Translations under genes and position numbers: made by a program
In this document: positions 24,172-33,931 of the stretch, piece by piece
Position numbering within the stretch: position 1 is the stretch's first letter
Layout of the letters: each line of letters opens with the position of its first letter
Notes under the pieces: model-generated
What the model was told of the DNA's origin: nothing
The model's input: the letters and a program-made list of their open reading frames with translations, nothing else
Database searches by the model: none
Assembly: GCA_903899015.1 (NCBI GenBank)
Contig: CAIUHP010000028.1
Coordinates: forward strand, 108,230-172,229
DNA from: an uncultured Armatimonadota bacterium
Lineage (GTDB): Bacteria > Armatimonadota > Fimbriimonadia > Fimbriimonadales > Fimbriimonadaceae
Length of the DNA: 64,000 nt
Reading direction: 5' to 3'

Positions 24172-26931
24172 TCACCGGATTACGTGTACTTTGATTTCGA
24201 TTGGGTCGCTGCATCGGATGCCATCGATCACCCAGAACTTATAGGTGAGATCTTTGGGTTCCTTTGGAGCGGTTAGAGTTAGTTTGGAGGACTGGGACAG
24301 ACTTCCTTTTAGCCAGCCTTCTCCAACATTCCATCGGTAGATGAGTGGTTGCCCCTCGGGGTCGTAACTCTTGGAGCCGTCAATTGTAAATTCTGCCCCA
24401 CATTTGACGGTGATCTCCTTTGGAGCCACCGCAATCGGAGCTTTGTTCGTGGTCATGATCGCATCTGGAATTGACTTTCGAACAATCGGCGTTGGCTTGT
24501 TTGAGGGTTCCAGACTTGTTCGAATAAGATATGTGCCCGAAACTTGATGTCCGGATAAGAACTCGGTATTGAATTGAGTGAGATCCATAAACCGATATTC
24601 GGAGTGGCTCCCAGAGACGATCCGAATGAGAAGCAAGCCCTCTACTTCCCAAACGTTTGGGGTGAAAGCGGTGTCTTTAGTCGCGGTGCCAAACGGATTC
24701 CAAACTGGTTTGTAGCTGTCCACGATGTCCGTCTTCGGATCGTCCCAAAATTGGTCCGTTTCCGTCGGGAAGATGTAACGTCCCTCATCATCGGTCTGGC
24801 CCACGAACTTGGGCCGGTCAGAGAAATACTTCGCACCGCTATCTTGTACCGGTGCCTGAGAAACGTGATACACGTAAACTGCGGCGGACTTCAAGGGTTG
24901 ATCGAATGCATCAGTAAATACGAGTTGGTTGGAGTGGGTCGGCATCAAGCGACCTTGAGATCCCCAAAATCGGTCAGGTCGATAGCCCCGGTAATACATG
25001 ATGTGGCCAGCCATCGATGGCGGCAACCACAACTGGCATCCATCCATAAGAGATGGGTAGCCCACTCCGCACGGAATATTGACTCCGGGAGAGGAGGGAA
25101 GATTTGAGTCACCCGAAACAATGGGTAAATCCGATGTCCCTGACACCGGAATTCCGTGGTCATCGGTGATAAATACGTTTTTGGCTGCGACCCCATAACC
25201 ATATAAATCTGGCTGAGACAAAACGGTATGACCTAACTCGTGGATGATCGCACAGTCAATTGAGGATAAGTCGACCCTTTCATTAATGGGATAACCACCA
25301 TCGTAGTAATTTGCTTCGGTGTTAAACGGCTCTTCATCCCATTTCCCTCCTTCGAGGGCGGTGAATTTATCAATTCGGTAAGCCTCTTCGACCCCATTTG
25401 GCCCGGTTGTACTGGACACCGATTCATGAAGCATGACGTCCATACGGAGCTTTTCGGCACGTTCCCAATCGTAGTAGCTAAACGAGCCGACATGGTTGAG
25501 ATTCCTCTGTTTAAATGCTGCTTGACTGTATTTCGGATTGAAGCCCATGTGAATAGGGCGAGCATCGGTTAGCTCCTCGACTACGTTGTTCGAATTGCAT
25601 AGGTCTGGGAACTGGTGGTCAGGATCGACTTCGGCACGCATCCAACACGACTGAGTAGGGTACTTCCACTTGAACTCTACAGAAGTCTCTGCTCCGAGAG
25701 CGAGGGCGCCGATTTTTGCTTGGAAAGATTCAAACGGACGATGGTTTTGCGGCGGGATCTGGAAGTTGTGGTCGGTTCGAAGCGCGAGAGAAAACCGGAC
25801 AATTGCACCAGGTTCCGTAGGTTGGTTGCCAAAATTCCCAACTCTTACCTTTGCTGTCACTAGTTGTCCAGGAAGAAGGCGATCGTTGACCGCGCTCACT
25901 TTAAATCGCGGAGTGAGCTCGATATCAATTAAATCGAGATCGGGCTGATTCGTCGAGATGACTTCAATCGGGGATCGAGACGTGAGCCCGTGAAATCGGG
26001 CCGTCAGTTCGCACTTACCAGGCTTGATCCCCTTGGCTTTGCCATTGGAGTCAATGGTTGCGATACTTGGATCGCTAGACGACCATTGGATCATCGAACG
26101 AGAGTCAAAGTAACCCCATTGGCTATATCGAACGACGTTTTCGACCAAGGGAACCCAGCCGCTTTGAAGCTTTCCGAGAAATCCAAGTTGCTTTGAATAT
26201 CCGGCTATCAATCTTGAATCTGAATGAACGCGAGTTGGCTGGTGATCGATTTGGATCGCTGTAAAAGGTGCCGATCGAAAGTAGTCTCGGTAAACCGTTG
26301 CGACCATCCCGTACCGACCCTCTGAATTGAAATCAGGCCGAACGATCAGCTCATCAAAAGTGGCGTCAGAAAGCTCAAGCGTATTTGGAGTTTGACCACG
26401 TTTGAAAACTCCATGACTCGTGATCTGACCATCAACGGCTACGCGGTCGATCCATAGCGGAAGACCGACGGTGTTCCCAAGGTGGCTCGTCCATCCAACG
26501 ACGACATGGTGCCATTCGCCTGCCTTCCATCCAGACACATCACCCCGCGAAACGGTCCAACCTTCGGGAGTTTGGATGGCTGCTCGTAAGAGACTTCCTT
26601 CTGATTTCGTGAGGGAAAGCTGGCGACCCGTCGTGCTTTCCGTTTTCCAAAGCGTATGATTCTTTCCGTCGTTTCCGTTCCAATTCGGCTTAATCCAAAC
26701 CCCGATCATCCCTTCCACAGAATTCAATTTGAGGCCGGTTAGGCTGACTCGACCCGAGGGATCAATTCCTTTGCCTAATGTTCCCGGAACCTCTTTAGTC
26801 GATTTCGGCATTTCAAGCACCGAGGCTCCAACAAGTTTTGTGTCCGTAAAAGGTGCAATTTGAACCGGGGGCTCACCAATGCCGATTTGAGAACTGATTG
26901 CGATGCTGGCGATAAGAGAAATGAAAGCCAT
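24172..26931 (-). CDS. Large secreted multidomain protein with a LamG-like domain, CARDB and an HELGH motif
   Basis: A 919-residue exported protein. A weak signal peptide (AFISLIASIAISS) is followed by a LamG/concanavalin-type jelly roll at about residues 30-220. A Big_2-like Ig domain is near 280-325 (SIATIDSNGKAKGIKPGKC), and a CARDB-like domain near 335-455 (VKVRVGNFGNQPTEPGA). Residues 564-568 are HELGH within a helix-like segment (AIIHELGHTVLSQPDLYGYG), the zinc-binding pattern of gluzincin or metzincin proteases. A PKD/Ig-like domain ends the protein (SKSYDPEGQPLIYRW). The third metal ligand is not clear, so protease activity is a hypothesis. I know no protein with this exact order. Confidence 0.75.
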   Translation of the reverse strand: MAFISLIASIAISSQIGIGEPPVQIAPFTDTKLVGASVLEMPKSTKEVPGTLGKGIDPSGRVSLTGLKLNSVEGMIGVWIKPNWNGNDGKNHTLWKTESTTGRQLSLTKSEGSLLRAAIQTPEGWTVSRGDVSGWKAGEWHHVVVGWTSHLGNTVGLPLWIDRVAVDGQITSHGVFKRGQTPNTLELSDATFDELIVRPDFNSEGRYGMVATVYRDYFRSAPFTAIQIDHQPTRVHSDSRLIAGYSKQLGFLGKLQSGWVPLVENVVRYSQWGYFDSRSMIQWSSSDPSIATIDSNGKAKGIKPGKCELTARFHGLTSRSPIEVISTNQPDLDLIDIELTPRFKVSAVNDRLLPGQLVTAKVRVGNFGNQPTEPGAIVRFSLALRTDHNFQIPPQNHRPFESFQAKIGALALGAETSVEFKWKYPTQSCWMRAEVDPDHQFPDLCNSNNVVEELTDARPIHMGFNPKYSQAAFKQRNLNHVGSFSYYDWERAEKLRMDVMLHESVSSTTGPNGVEEAYRIDKFTALEGGKWDEEPFNTEANYYDGGYPINERVDLSSIDCAIIHELGHTVLSQPDLYGYGVAAKNVFITDDHGIPVSGTSDLPIVSGDSNLPSSPGVNIPCGVGYPSLMDGCQLWLPPSMAGHIMYYRGYRPDRFWGSQGRLMPTHSNQLVFTDAFDQPLKSAAVYVYHVSQAPVQDSGAKYFSDRPKFVGQTDDEGRYIFPTETDQFWDDPKTDIVDSYKPVWNPFGTATKDTAFTPNVWEVEGLLLIRIVSGSHSEYRFMDLTQFNTEFLSGHQVSGTYLIRTSLEPSNKPTPIVRKSIPDAIMTTNKAPIAVAPKEITVKCGAEFTIDGSKSYDPEGQPLIYRWNVGEGWLKGSLSQSSKLTLTAPKEPKDLTYKFWVIDGIRCSDPIEIKVHVIR

Positions 26932-26982
26932 AAAGGTGAGCCCGAAACTTCAGGTTGAAGGTAAGCGTTAGCGGCTAGACCT

Positions 26983-27702
26983 TCACTTCCTGGTGAAAAT
27001 AATAATGTGTTGTCGAGGAAGAACTTCGTTTGTCTCGGTGTAATTCAACGGAAAGATGGCCATTTCCTTTTTCACTTGCTTCACGGACATCTTATGCACT
27101 TCCTTGATCGGGACTTTGGGGTCTTCTTTTCGATACTCAACAAATACCAACCGACCTCCCGGTTTTAGGGCAGGCACCATGTGCGAAAGCATTTCGTATG
27201 GCTGATCGAATTCGTGGTAAACGTCCACCATGATCATGAGGTCGATTGACTTGGCAGGAAGCTTAGGATCGGTTGTGGTACCAAGCCAAGGAAGTACGTT
27301 TTTGACTCCGGTGTCCTTCGCTTTGCTGACCACGATGTCGAGCATCTCTTGTTGGATGTCTTCCGCATAGACCTTTCCTGTCTTACCAACAGCCTTCGCC
27401 ATCATGAAGGAAAGATAACCACTCCCCGCGCCAATGTCGGCAACTGTCATTCCTGGCTTCAATTTCAATGATTTCACCAAGATCGACGGAGCTTCTTCGG
27501 CTTCTCGCTCAGGGCGATCTAGCCAATCAGCGGCTTGGTGTCCCATAACCTGAGCTATTTCACGACCCAAGTACGAAATGCCGGTGCCGTTTTCGTCGTG
27601 CTCAGTCATTTTTAAGTACGGCGGATGACTCGGTGCTTGAGCCATCGCTATTGCTAAACCAGCGAACGAACATCCAAGTGCAAGGCGAAACAACTTCTTC
27701 AT
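26983..27702 (-). CDS. Exported class I SAM-dependent methyltransferase-like protein
   Basis: A 239-residue protein with an N-terminal signal peptide (KKLFRLALGCSFAGLAIAMA) and a class I methyltransferase fold. SAM-binding motif I is VADIGAGSGYLSFMMAKAV at about residues 85-103. The acidic residue after strand 2 is in VYAEDIQQEML, and the post-motif blocks are IDLMIMVDVYHEF and LKPGGRLVFVEY. I start it at the ATG at 27702, which has GGAGT before it and begins exactly at the signal peptide; the frame is open for 26 codons more. Export is odd for an enzyme using cytoplasmic SAM. It may bind another ligand or stay membrane-anchored on the inside. Similar signal-bearing methyltransferases occur in Planctomycetes. 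Confidence 0.8.
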   Translation of the reverse strand: MKKLFRLALGCSFAGLAIAMAQAPSHPPYLKMTEHDENGTGISYLGREIAQVMGHQAADWLDRPEREAEEAPSILVKSLKLKPGMTVADIGAGSGYLSFMMAKAVGKTGKVYAEDIQQEMLDIVVSKAKDTGVKNVLPWLGTTTDPKLPAKSIDLMIMVDVYHEFDQPYEMLSHMVPALKPGGRLVFVEYRKEDPKVPIKEVHKMSVKQVKKEMAIFPLNYTETNEVLPRQHIIIFTRK

Positions 27703-27923
27703 AGGGACTCCGAAACCGACAGACTCATCATACAACAGGGGCTCTTGACTGGCGACCGTTGGAGACTCAGCAACAGCCAATTCCCCGGTCGCTTAATGAA
27801 CGGCAATATTAGCTTTAAAAAAGTAACGATTTAAGCAAGACCGATAGGAGTTCAGCCATCCAAACCTAGCCAAATTTCTCTAGGTTCTAGCTTCACGATC
27901 CAGTAATCAACCATCCTTGTAAC

Positions 27924-28766
27924 ATGCCTGAGTTACCGGAAGTTGAAACGGTTTGCCGCCTCATGAGCCGTGTCCTAAAAGGAAAGAAGATTACGGGAGT
28001 GAAGGTGGCTCCTGATGAGATCGTGCTCGGTGGGATTCCTCCCGAAGCAATCGAAGCAGCAGTCCTTGGCCGTGAAGTCACAGGCGTTGGGCGAAAGGGG
28101 AAGTATTGGTGGATTGAACTAGATAGCACGCCCTGGCTATTTGGCCACCTTGGAATGAGCGGTTGGATTCGACATCTCGGCGCGGACACCATTCGGCTCC
28201 ATTCTCACGGAACGGCTCCCCTCGATGATTCAACAGGCGAGCCGAAGTTTCTCAAACTACTTTTCACGGCTGAAGATGGTGAGAAGGTCGCCTTCACTGA
28301 CGGCAGAAGACTTGGGCGATTGTGGCTAGGGAATAGTCCGGCAGAGGATTCCCGAATCCAAAAATTGGGCTTCGACGTCTATCGTGAGCTGCCATCCGCC
28401 GAAGCATTAGAACCGATTCTGGCGAAGCGCAAAGTGAGCATCAAGGGCGTTTTACTAGATCAATCGGTCTTTGCAGGAGTTGGTAACTGGATTGCCGACG
28501 AGGTCCTTTTCCAAGCCCGAATTGCCCCCGCGCGCGGCGCCAATACGCTTAGTCACGAAGAGGTTCAAAAGCTACATGATGCGATTCGGGACGTGGTTGC
28601 ACTGGCGGTCGAAGTAGGTGCGGACCACACTTGTTATCCGGAAGATTGGCTCTTCGTCCATCGATGGGGTGGGAGTAAAGGGAGCTCAAAGATTATGGGT
28701 CACGACATCGTTAGAGAAGAGATTGCAACTCGAACGACTGCTTGGGTTCCGTCTCTTCAAAAGTAA
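27924..28766 (+). CDS. mutM: DNA-formamidopyrimidine glycosylase family protein, zinc-less
   Basis: A 280-residue Fpg/Nei-family base-excision enzyme. It starts PELPEVETV, giving the catalytic Pro2 and Glu3. The conserved Lys is in VGRKGKYWWIEL, and the H2TH region includes FAGVGNWIADEVLF with the DNA-contacting Asn. The C-terminal finger lacks all four zinc cysteines: where Fpg has two CxxC pairs, the sequence reads WGGSKGSSKIMG and then TRTTAWVPSLQK. The finger arginine that inserts into DNA seems kept (TRTTAW). It resembles the zinc-less finger of plant FPG and NEIL1. The ATG gives the required processed N-terminus. It precedes pgi by 46 bases. Confidence 0.9.
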   Translation: MPELPEVETVCRLMSRVLKGKKITGVKVAPDEIVLGGIPPEAIEAAVLGREVTGVGRKGKYWWIELDSTPWLFGHLGMSGWIRHLGADTIRLHSHGTAPLDDSTGEPKFLKLLFTAEDGEKVAFTDGRRLGRLWLGNSPAEDSRIQKLGFDVYRELPSAEALEPILAKRKVSIKGVLLDQSVFAGVGNWIADEVLFQARIAPARGANTLSHEEVQKLHDAIRDVVALAVEVGADHTCYPEDWLFVHRWGGSKGSSKIMGHDIVREEIATRTTAWVPSLQK

Positions 28767-28812
28767 GGGACTCTTGCCATCAGACTTGCCGCTAAACGGG
28801 TAGAACTGGAAC

Positions 28813-30450
28813 ATGGCACAAAGCTCTCGGTCCCTTACCGACCGTCCATCGTGGAAAGCGCTCCAGGCTCACGCTAATCAAATTCAGTCGACTCATTTAC
28901 GAGATCACTTTAAGTCTGACCCGGGGCGCGCCGAGAAGCTTTCATTAGACGCAATCGGAATCCATCTCGATTATTCGAAGAACAGGATAACCGAAGAAAC
29001 GATTAGTCTCCTGATTGGTCTGGCAGAAGATGCCGGTTTGAAGTCCCGAACTGAGGCGATGTTCGCCGGGGAGAAGATCAATATTACCGAGGGCCGTGCC
29101 GTATTGCATACCGCGCTTCGGGCTCCGAAAGGTACCTCGGTTATGGTGGACGGGGAAGACGTTGTTCCAGGTGTCCATGAAGTTTTAGGCCGGATGTCGA
29201 ACTTTGCAGACCGAGTTCGAAGTGGAGAGTGGCTTGGCTACACGGGCAAGCCGATCAAGGCAATTGTCAATATCGGTATTGGCGGTTCGGACCTTGGACC
29301 GGTAATGGCTTATGAGGCACTGCGTTACTACAGTGATCGGAGCCTTACTTTCCGATTTGTCTCCAATGTCGATGGCACGGACTTCGCGGAAGCGGTGCAC
29401 GATCTTTCGGCTGAGGAGACCCTTTTTGTCGTTTCATCGAAAACCTTCACAACTCTGGAGACAATGACGAACGCTCGGTCGGCTCGGACTTGGGCTCTCG
29501 AACATCTGAAAGTCGATGCCGCGATTGCGAAGCATTTTGTCGCGGTATCCACCAATGCCGAGAAAGTGACGGAGTTCGGCATCGACACTGCGAATATGTT
29601 TGGCTTCTGGGACTGGGTCGGCGGTCGCTATTCGATGGATTCAGCGATTGGTCTTTCCACGATGTTAGCGATAGGTCCTAGCGGTTTCCGAGAACTTCTG
29701 GATGGATTCCATCAGATGGACGTTCACTTCCGAACTGCGCCACTTCGGGAGAATCTCCCTGTTCTCATGGGGCTCATTGGACTCTGGAACACCAATTTCT
29801 TAGGTGCCCATACCTCTGCAGTCCTTCCGTATGAGCAGTATCTCAAGCGATTCCCGGCTTACTTGCAACAGTTGACGATGGAGAGCAACGGAAAGCACAT
29901 CACTTTGGATGGCACTGCCGTTGATTATCAAACGGGATCGATCTATTGGGGCGAGCCTGGAACGAATGGTCAACACTCCTTCTATCAGTTGATTCATCAG
30001 GGAACGCGGTTGATCCCCTGCGATTTCGTCCTATTTGGACAGCCGTTGAATCAGCTCGGAGCTCACCACGACATTCTCGCGGCCAATGCGTTGGCACAGG
30101 CGGAAGCATTAGCTTTTGGCAAAACCGCGGAAGAGGTGAGATCTGACAATGTTCCTGAACATCTCGTAGCCCACAAGACCTTTGAAGGGAACCGCCCTTC
30201 CAATATGATCTTGATCGACAAACTCACACCCTCTAGCCTGGGCAAATTGGTGGCGCTCTACGAGCATATCGTTTTCACCCAAGGAATCATCTGGAATATT
30301 GATTCGTTCGACCAATGGGGTGTTGAACTTGGCAAAGTTCTTGCGCAAAGGATCATTCCCGAACTCGATTCCGCGGTGCCTACCGATGCGCTCCACCACG
30401 ATAGTTCGACAAATGCCTTGATCACGAAATTCAAAGCTCTACGCGGCTAG
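28813..30450 (+). CDS. pgi: Glucose-6-phosphate isomerase
   Basis: A 545-residue phosphoglucose isomerase with two SIS domains, interconverting glucose-6-phosphate and fructose-6-phosphate. It shows the family blocks [46 protein letters not shown] and the C-terminal signature [14 protein letters not shown]. The catalytic Glu and His lie in the usual contexts ([20 protein letters not shown]). Length matches the long, E. coli-like form. TGGA before the ATG is a weak ribosome-binding site. It may be transcribed with mutM. Its last four bases overlap the end of the convergent small membrane gene. Confidence 0.97.
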   Translation: MAQSSRSLTDRPSWKALQAHANQIQSTHLRDHFKSDPGRAEKLSLDAIGIHLDYSKNRITEETISLLIGLAEDAGLKSRTEAMFAGEKINITEGRAVLHTALRAPKGTSVMVDGEDVVPGVHEVLGRMSNFADRVRSGEWLGYTGKPIKAIVNIGIGGSDLGPVMAYEALRYYSDRSLTFRFVSNVDGTDFAEAVHDLSAEETLFVVSSKTFTTLETMTNARSARTWALEHLKVDAAIAKHFVAVSTNAEKVTEFGIDTANMFGFWDWVGGRYSMDSAIGLSTMLAIGPSGFRELLDGFHQMDVHFRTAPLRENLPVLMGLIGLWNTNFLGAHTSAVLPYEQYLKRFPAYLQQLTMESNGKHITLDGTAVDYQTGSIYWGEPGTNGQHSFYQLIHQGTRLIPCDFVLFGQPLNQLGAHHDILAANALAQAEALAFGKTAEEVRSDNVPEHLVAHKTFEGNRPSNMILIDKLTPSSLGKLVALYEHIVFTQGIIWNIDSFDQWGVELGKVLAQRIIPELDSAVPTDALHHDSSTNALITKFKALRG

Positions 30451-30857
30451 ATACGGCCCCGAATGAGCCAAGGAACCAAGAAAAGCACTAGGAGTATTAC
30501 GAATACGACCGCTAAAGAATAGAGAAGCAGCTCGAAAGAGCGGCTTTCTCTTCTGAGCGTCTTTATTTCAGGTTGCTCTGCAGCACGGATCAGGCTCGTG
30601 TGATCCTCGTTGACGACGTATTGGAGCAAGAGAGTCTCAGCGTCGTGGTACTTGTGGGCTCGAATATAGCGCCATATTTCCTTTTGAACAGAAGGGTGAA
30701 CACTTGCCAAAGCTGCTCGAACGACTTCCGCTTGGATATCGGGCCGGTGAATCTCAAAATGTCTTTCAATTCTTTTAGCGTTGAGGGGCGAAACCCAAAA
30801 CGGCACCCGATTTCTATAGTGATCTAGCTTTCGATGGTTGAAACGAATAGTAGACAT
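30447..30857 (-). CDS. Small single-pass membrane protein of unknown function
   Basis: A 136-residue protein with a basic, soluble N-terminus of about 105 residues ([20 protein letters not shown]) and one C-terminal membrane helix ([20 protein letters not shown]) ending RGRI. This tail-anchored layout puts the N-terminal part in the cytoplasm. I do not recognise a family. The coding style matches neighbours and the ATG is followed by a natural open frame, so it is probably a real gene. It converges on pgi and overlaps its last four bases. It is 86 bases downstream of the sulfotransferase-TPR gene's opposite end, transcribed separately. Confidence 0.65.
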   Translation of the reverse strand: MSTIRFNHRKLDHYRNRVPFWVSPLNAKRIERHFEIHRPDIQAEVVRAALASVHPSVQKEIWRYIRAHKYHDAETLLLQYVVNEDHTSLIRAAEQPEIKTLRRESRSFELLLYSLAVVFVILLVLFLVPWLIRGRI

Positions 30858-30943
30858 TGCTCCCTCAAATTATTAGTCTGATTGAGACTCGCAAAGTTGC
30901 CCACTAACTTATCTTCCGATGCTCCACTTACTCACGGTGAGGG

Positions 30944-32509
30944 CTATGCCAAGTGAGGTGAGTTGATACCTAAATGGCTTGACTGTAATTTTTGCCGACA
31001 GTGCTCAAAATTCATCCGAGCGAGCTCCCAATTTGGCCGGATCTTTAGGGCTTGCTTGAACCTCTCAAGGGCTTCGCTTATCTGTCCAATCCCTTCCAGG
31101 GCAATCCCGAGATGAAGCATGGATTCTCCCGATAGTGGTTCTAGTTGCAAGCAGTATTCGTACAGCCGAATGGCCTCGACATTCCTCTCAAGCTTAAGGA
31201 GAATGTTCGCTTGATCAAAATGGGGTGAGAATGCTTCTGGATACTCTAGGCAAATGAGTTCAAGCTGGTCAAGGGCACGTTCAAACTGTCCGGATTCAGC
31301 AAATGCGTGGGCCAAGTAGTGTCGCGTAACAGGATTGTTAGGTGACAGAGTGACGCATTTCTGAAAAACGTCGACTGCTTGTTGAGGTCGCCCCTGAAGG
31401 GCAAGGATAATTCCCAGCTTGCAGAGAGGTTCGGGATCTTCGTTAACGATGACATGGGCGCTTTGAAGCAATGTCTCCGCTGTTCCCAAGTCTCCTCGCT
31501 TTTGAGCTTTTTCGGCTTCAAGCATCAACCCATTCACGGTTCGGGTCTTGTTGAGAACAGGAGAACTTCCCAATTCAGTGCTGAGCGAAAATACCAGGGA
31601 TCTGAGCCTCTCATTTTCTTGAGACCTTTCGATGTAGAGGTCTTCGAGTCGATCAATGTTTGCACTGAGTCGAGCAGAGAATCCACCCTTCAAGGTTTCT
31701 TGGAACCTTCCGTCTCGATCGATCGCGAGTGAGACTGGGCCGCACCTCAATTTCAGTTTCGCAAACAGGTCCAACAGTTCTGGACTGAGCTTTTTGATGT
31801 CGTGATCTTGCTCGCCATGAACCTGACGCAACAGGGAAGGATCCACTAACTTGATCGCTTGCAAAATGACTTCCGGCAATACGGGGTGATGAAGTGCTTC
31901 CAGGACTCGACTCAGCTCCGCAGTGGCATCGTACGCGAACGAAAGGTAGCGGCAGACTACTGTCTTGCTAGATTGGGTCAGGTCATAGACAGCCTTGTAA
32001 TACTGCAGCCACAAATCCAGAGCCAGATCGTTGGAGACGAATCCATGCTCTCGAATAGCCAATGAATGCATCACGTCGATGGGTTCGCGAACGCAAATAA
32101 CGTATTCCAGATTCGGAATCAAGGATTGCCAAAAGGCAAGGGTGATACACGATCTCGGGTCTTTCCATCCCCATATCGGTGCTTGCGAGAGATCTGAAAT
32201 GATCTGTTGAGCTTGGATTCGAAGTCCGTCGAGCCTTCGATCATGGACCCAGCCGGAAGGCATTTTTGGCGGGCACATCCAACTGCCTCCAAATATTTCC
32301 AAGATCGCATCATTTATTCGAACGAAGTGAATATTTTCCCAATATCCCGCAGGATTATCGATCGCATGAGGGGCTAGTAAGTCTTTTGAACTTCCTAAGG
32401 CAATTCCGCATCGGCCGAGCATGCCGGAAAGAAGTGAGGTTCCGGACCGATGCATCCCGAGAATACAGATCGCGCGACTCGGACTGGAAATTGCGTTCGA
32501 TGAATTCAT
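30944..32509 (-). CDS. Sulfotransferase-family protein with C-terminal TPR repeats
   Basis: A 521-residue fusion. Residues 12-260 form a P-loop sulfotransferase-like domain. The PAPS-binding 5'-phosphosulfate loop is ILGMHRSGTSLLSGML. Further family-like parts are WGWKDPRSCITLAFW and YVICVREPIDVMHSLAIREH, the latter corresponding to the 3'-phosphate site. From about residue 345 to the end are four to five tetratricopeptide repeats (GDLGTAETLLQSAHV, ALDQLELICLEYPEAF, EALERFKQALKIRPNW). Such proteins modify glycans or proteins, with the repeats binding the partner. A role in surface polysaccharide sulfation fits the neighbouring carbohydrate genes at 32.7-37.4 kb but is inference. It is divergent from the acyltransferase gene. 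Confidence 0.8.
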   Translation of the reverse strand: MNSSNAISSPSRAICILGMHRSGTSLLSGMLGRCGIALGSSKDLLAPHAIDNPAGYWENIHFVRINDAILEIFGGSWMCPPKMPSGWVHDRRLDGLRIQAQQIISDLSQAPIWGWKDPRSCITLAFWQSLIPNLEYVICVREPIDVMHSLAIREHGFVSNDLALDLWLQYYKAVYDLTQSSKTVVCRYLSFAYDATAELSRVLEALHHPVLPEVILQAIKLVDPSLLRQVHGEQDHDIKKLSPELLDLFAKLKLRCGPVSLAIDRDGRFQETLKGGFSARLSANIDRLEDLYIERSQENERLRSLVFSLSTELGSSPVLNKTRTVNGLMLEAEKAQKRGDLGTAETLLQSAHVIVNEDPEPLCKLGIILALQGRPQQAVDVFQKCVTLSPNNPVTRHYLAHAFAESGQFERALDQLELICLEYPEAFSPHFDQANILLKLERNVEAIRLYEYCLQLEPLSGESMLHLGIALEGIGQISEALERFKQALKIRPNWELARMNFEHCRQKLQSSHLGINSPHLA

Positions 32510-32698
32510 TCGAAGAGATGGACGATGGAAGAATGCTAGTCGTTCTACCAGGATGGTTAGAGTCTGTTTACTAGGAAAGTTCTTAATTTCGAAGCCCGAC
32601 TTGAAAAGATTTTCGAAGATGGAATCGACGATTATTGGTGCGACAGGATCATCTTCAAAAAGATAATCGTCAGTCCAAGTAGGTGTTTACGAAGACGA

Positions 32699-33916
32699 AT
32701 GATTATTTCTGAGATCTATCCAGAAGTGGGGACATGTCTCGATTCTGACCCCGCACCAGATCATTCGTGCGGTGATAAGTCAACCGATGAAGTATCGGAT
32801 AGAAAGCCTGTTGCGACACCTCCAAATCCCCCGAAGCTGAAAGATCGCTTTTTGGCTCTCGACGCATTTCGGGGGGTGACCGTTCTGTTGATGCTCTTAG
32901 TCAACAACATGGCCCTGGATGCTCTGGCACCTCACGAACTCGTTCATGCCGATTGGAACCAGGGCATAACGTTGGCCGATTATGTCTTTCCTTGGTTCTT
33001 GCTCTGCGTTGGATTATCAATTCCATTCTCGTTTCGAAGCTTTCACAAATCATCGCTCCCGCCTTGGCGAATGGACCTCAGAATCTTGCAGCGGACCGTG
33101 ATATTGTTCGTCTTAGGATGCCTCGTCAACCATGTAATTGAACCTAATCTAGTTCTTTCCCTTGGGGTCCTTCAATTGATTGGGATGGCTTACTTTGTGG
33201 GAGCGATGGTTTATGAGTTGCCGTGGTCCCGTCGACTGATCATCGCAACGTTACTCATGCTGAGCTATGCGTTAGCGATCCTCTTTTTGCCGATACCGGG
33301 ACATCCCACCGGTTCCTTTACTGAACAGGCGAATTTCTTCGGTGCGATCAATCGGATTTACCTCGCGCCCTATAACATCGACGGGCTGTTTTCGGCCATT
33401 CCGACCGCATCATTGATCATTTTGGGGTCACTCGTTACAGACGTGATCCTCAGTAAAAAACTTCAACCGCTAGCAGAACTATTCTTTTTAGTTGGAGTAG
33501 GCGGTCTACTCTGCGCGATCGGAATGAGCATTGAACATTGGATTCCATACAACAAACCCGTTTGGACACCGTCGTATGTGCTCGTCGCGGGAGGGGTAGG
33601 ACTTGAGATTCTTGCCTGTTTCTATGGGCTAACAAAGTTCGCTGGGCTAAGCAAATTCACTAGCCCTTGGGTCGTTTTGGGATCTAATCCGATCTTGGCT
33701 TATGTTTTGCCGGTGTTCTTTAAGCTATGCATCCTTGCGGCATGGTTCGTGGAGACCCCGAATGGTAAAATCGGGGTTCAGCAAGCAGCTTTAGATACCC
33801 TCGTTCGCGACTTCGGACGAATATCGGGAGGCTGGGCCTATACGGGAATCTACATCGGGTTTTGGTGGCTTGTTCTATTGCTGATGTATCGGAAGCGATG
33901 GTTTCTCCGAATTTAG
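32699..33916 (+). CDS. Membrane acyltransferase, DUF5009/heparan-alpha-glucosaminide N-acetyltransferase-like
   Basis: A 405-residue membrane protein with about 10 helices. The signature of this family is at the first helix: FLALDAFRGVTVLLMLLVNN, then ITLADYVFPWFLLCVGLSIPF. In family members this region passes an acetyl group across the membrane to an amino sugar. A polar N-terminus of about 50 residues precedes. It lies 15 bases upstream of the GH18/deacetylase/glycosyltransferase gene and is almost surely co-transcribed. Together they could add, remove and polymerise N-acetylhexosamine units. Substrate and direction are inferred only. Confidence 0.82.
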   Translation: MIISEIYPEVGTCLDSDPAPDHSCGDKSTDEVSDRKPVATPPNPPKLKDRFLALDAFRGVTVLLMLLVNNMALDALAPHELVHADWNQGITLADYVFPWFLLCVGLSIPFSFRSFHKSSLPPWRMDLRILQRTVILFVLGCLVNHVIEPNLVLSLGVLQLIGMAYFVGAMVYELPWSRRLIIATLLMLSYALAILFLPIPGHPTGSFTEQANFFGAINRIYLAPYNIDGLFSAIPTASLIILGSLVTDVILSKKLQPLAELFFLVGVGGLLCAIGMSIEHWIPYNKPVWTPSYVLVAGGVGLEILACFYGLTKFAGLSKFTSPWVVLGSNPILAYVLPVFFKLCILAAWFVETPNGKIGVQQAALDTLVRDFGRISGGWAYTGIYIGFWWLVLLLMYRKRWFLRI

Positions 33917-33931
33917 CGGTCTCCACGATTC

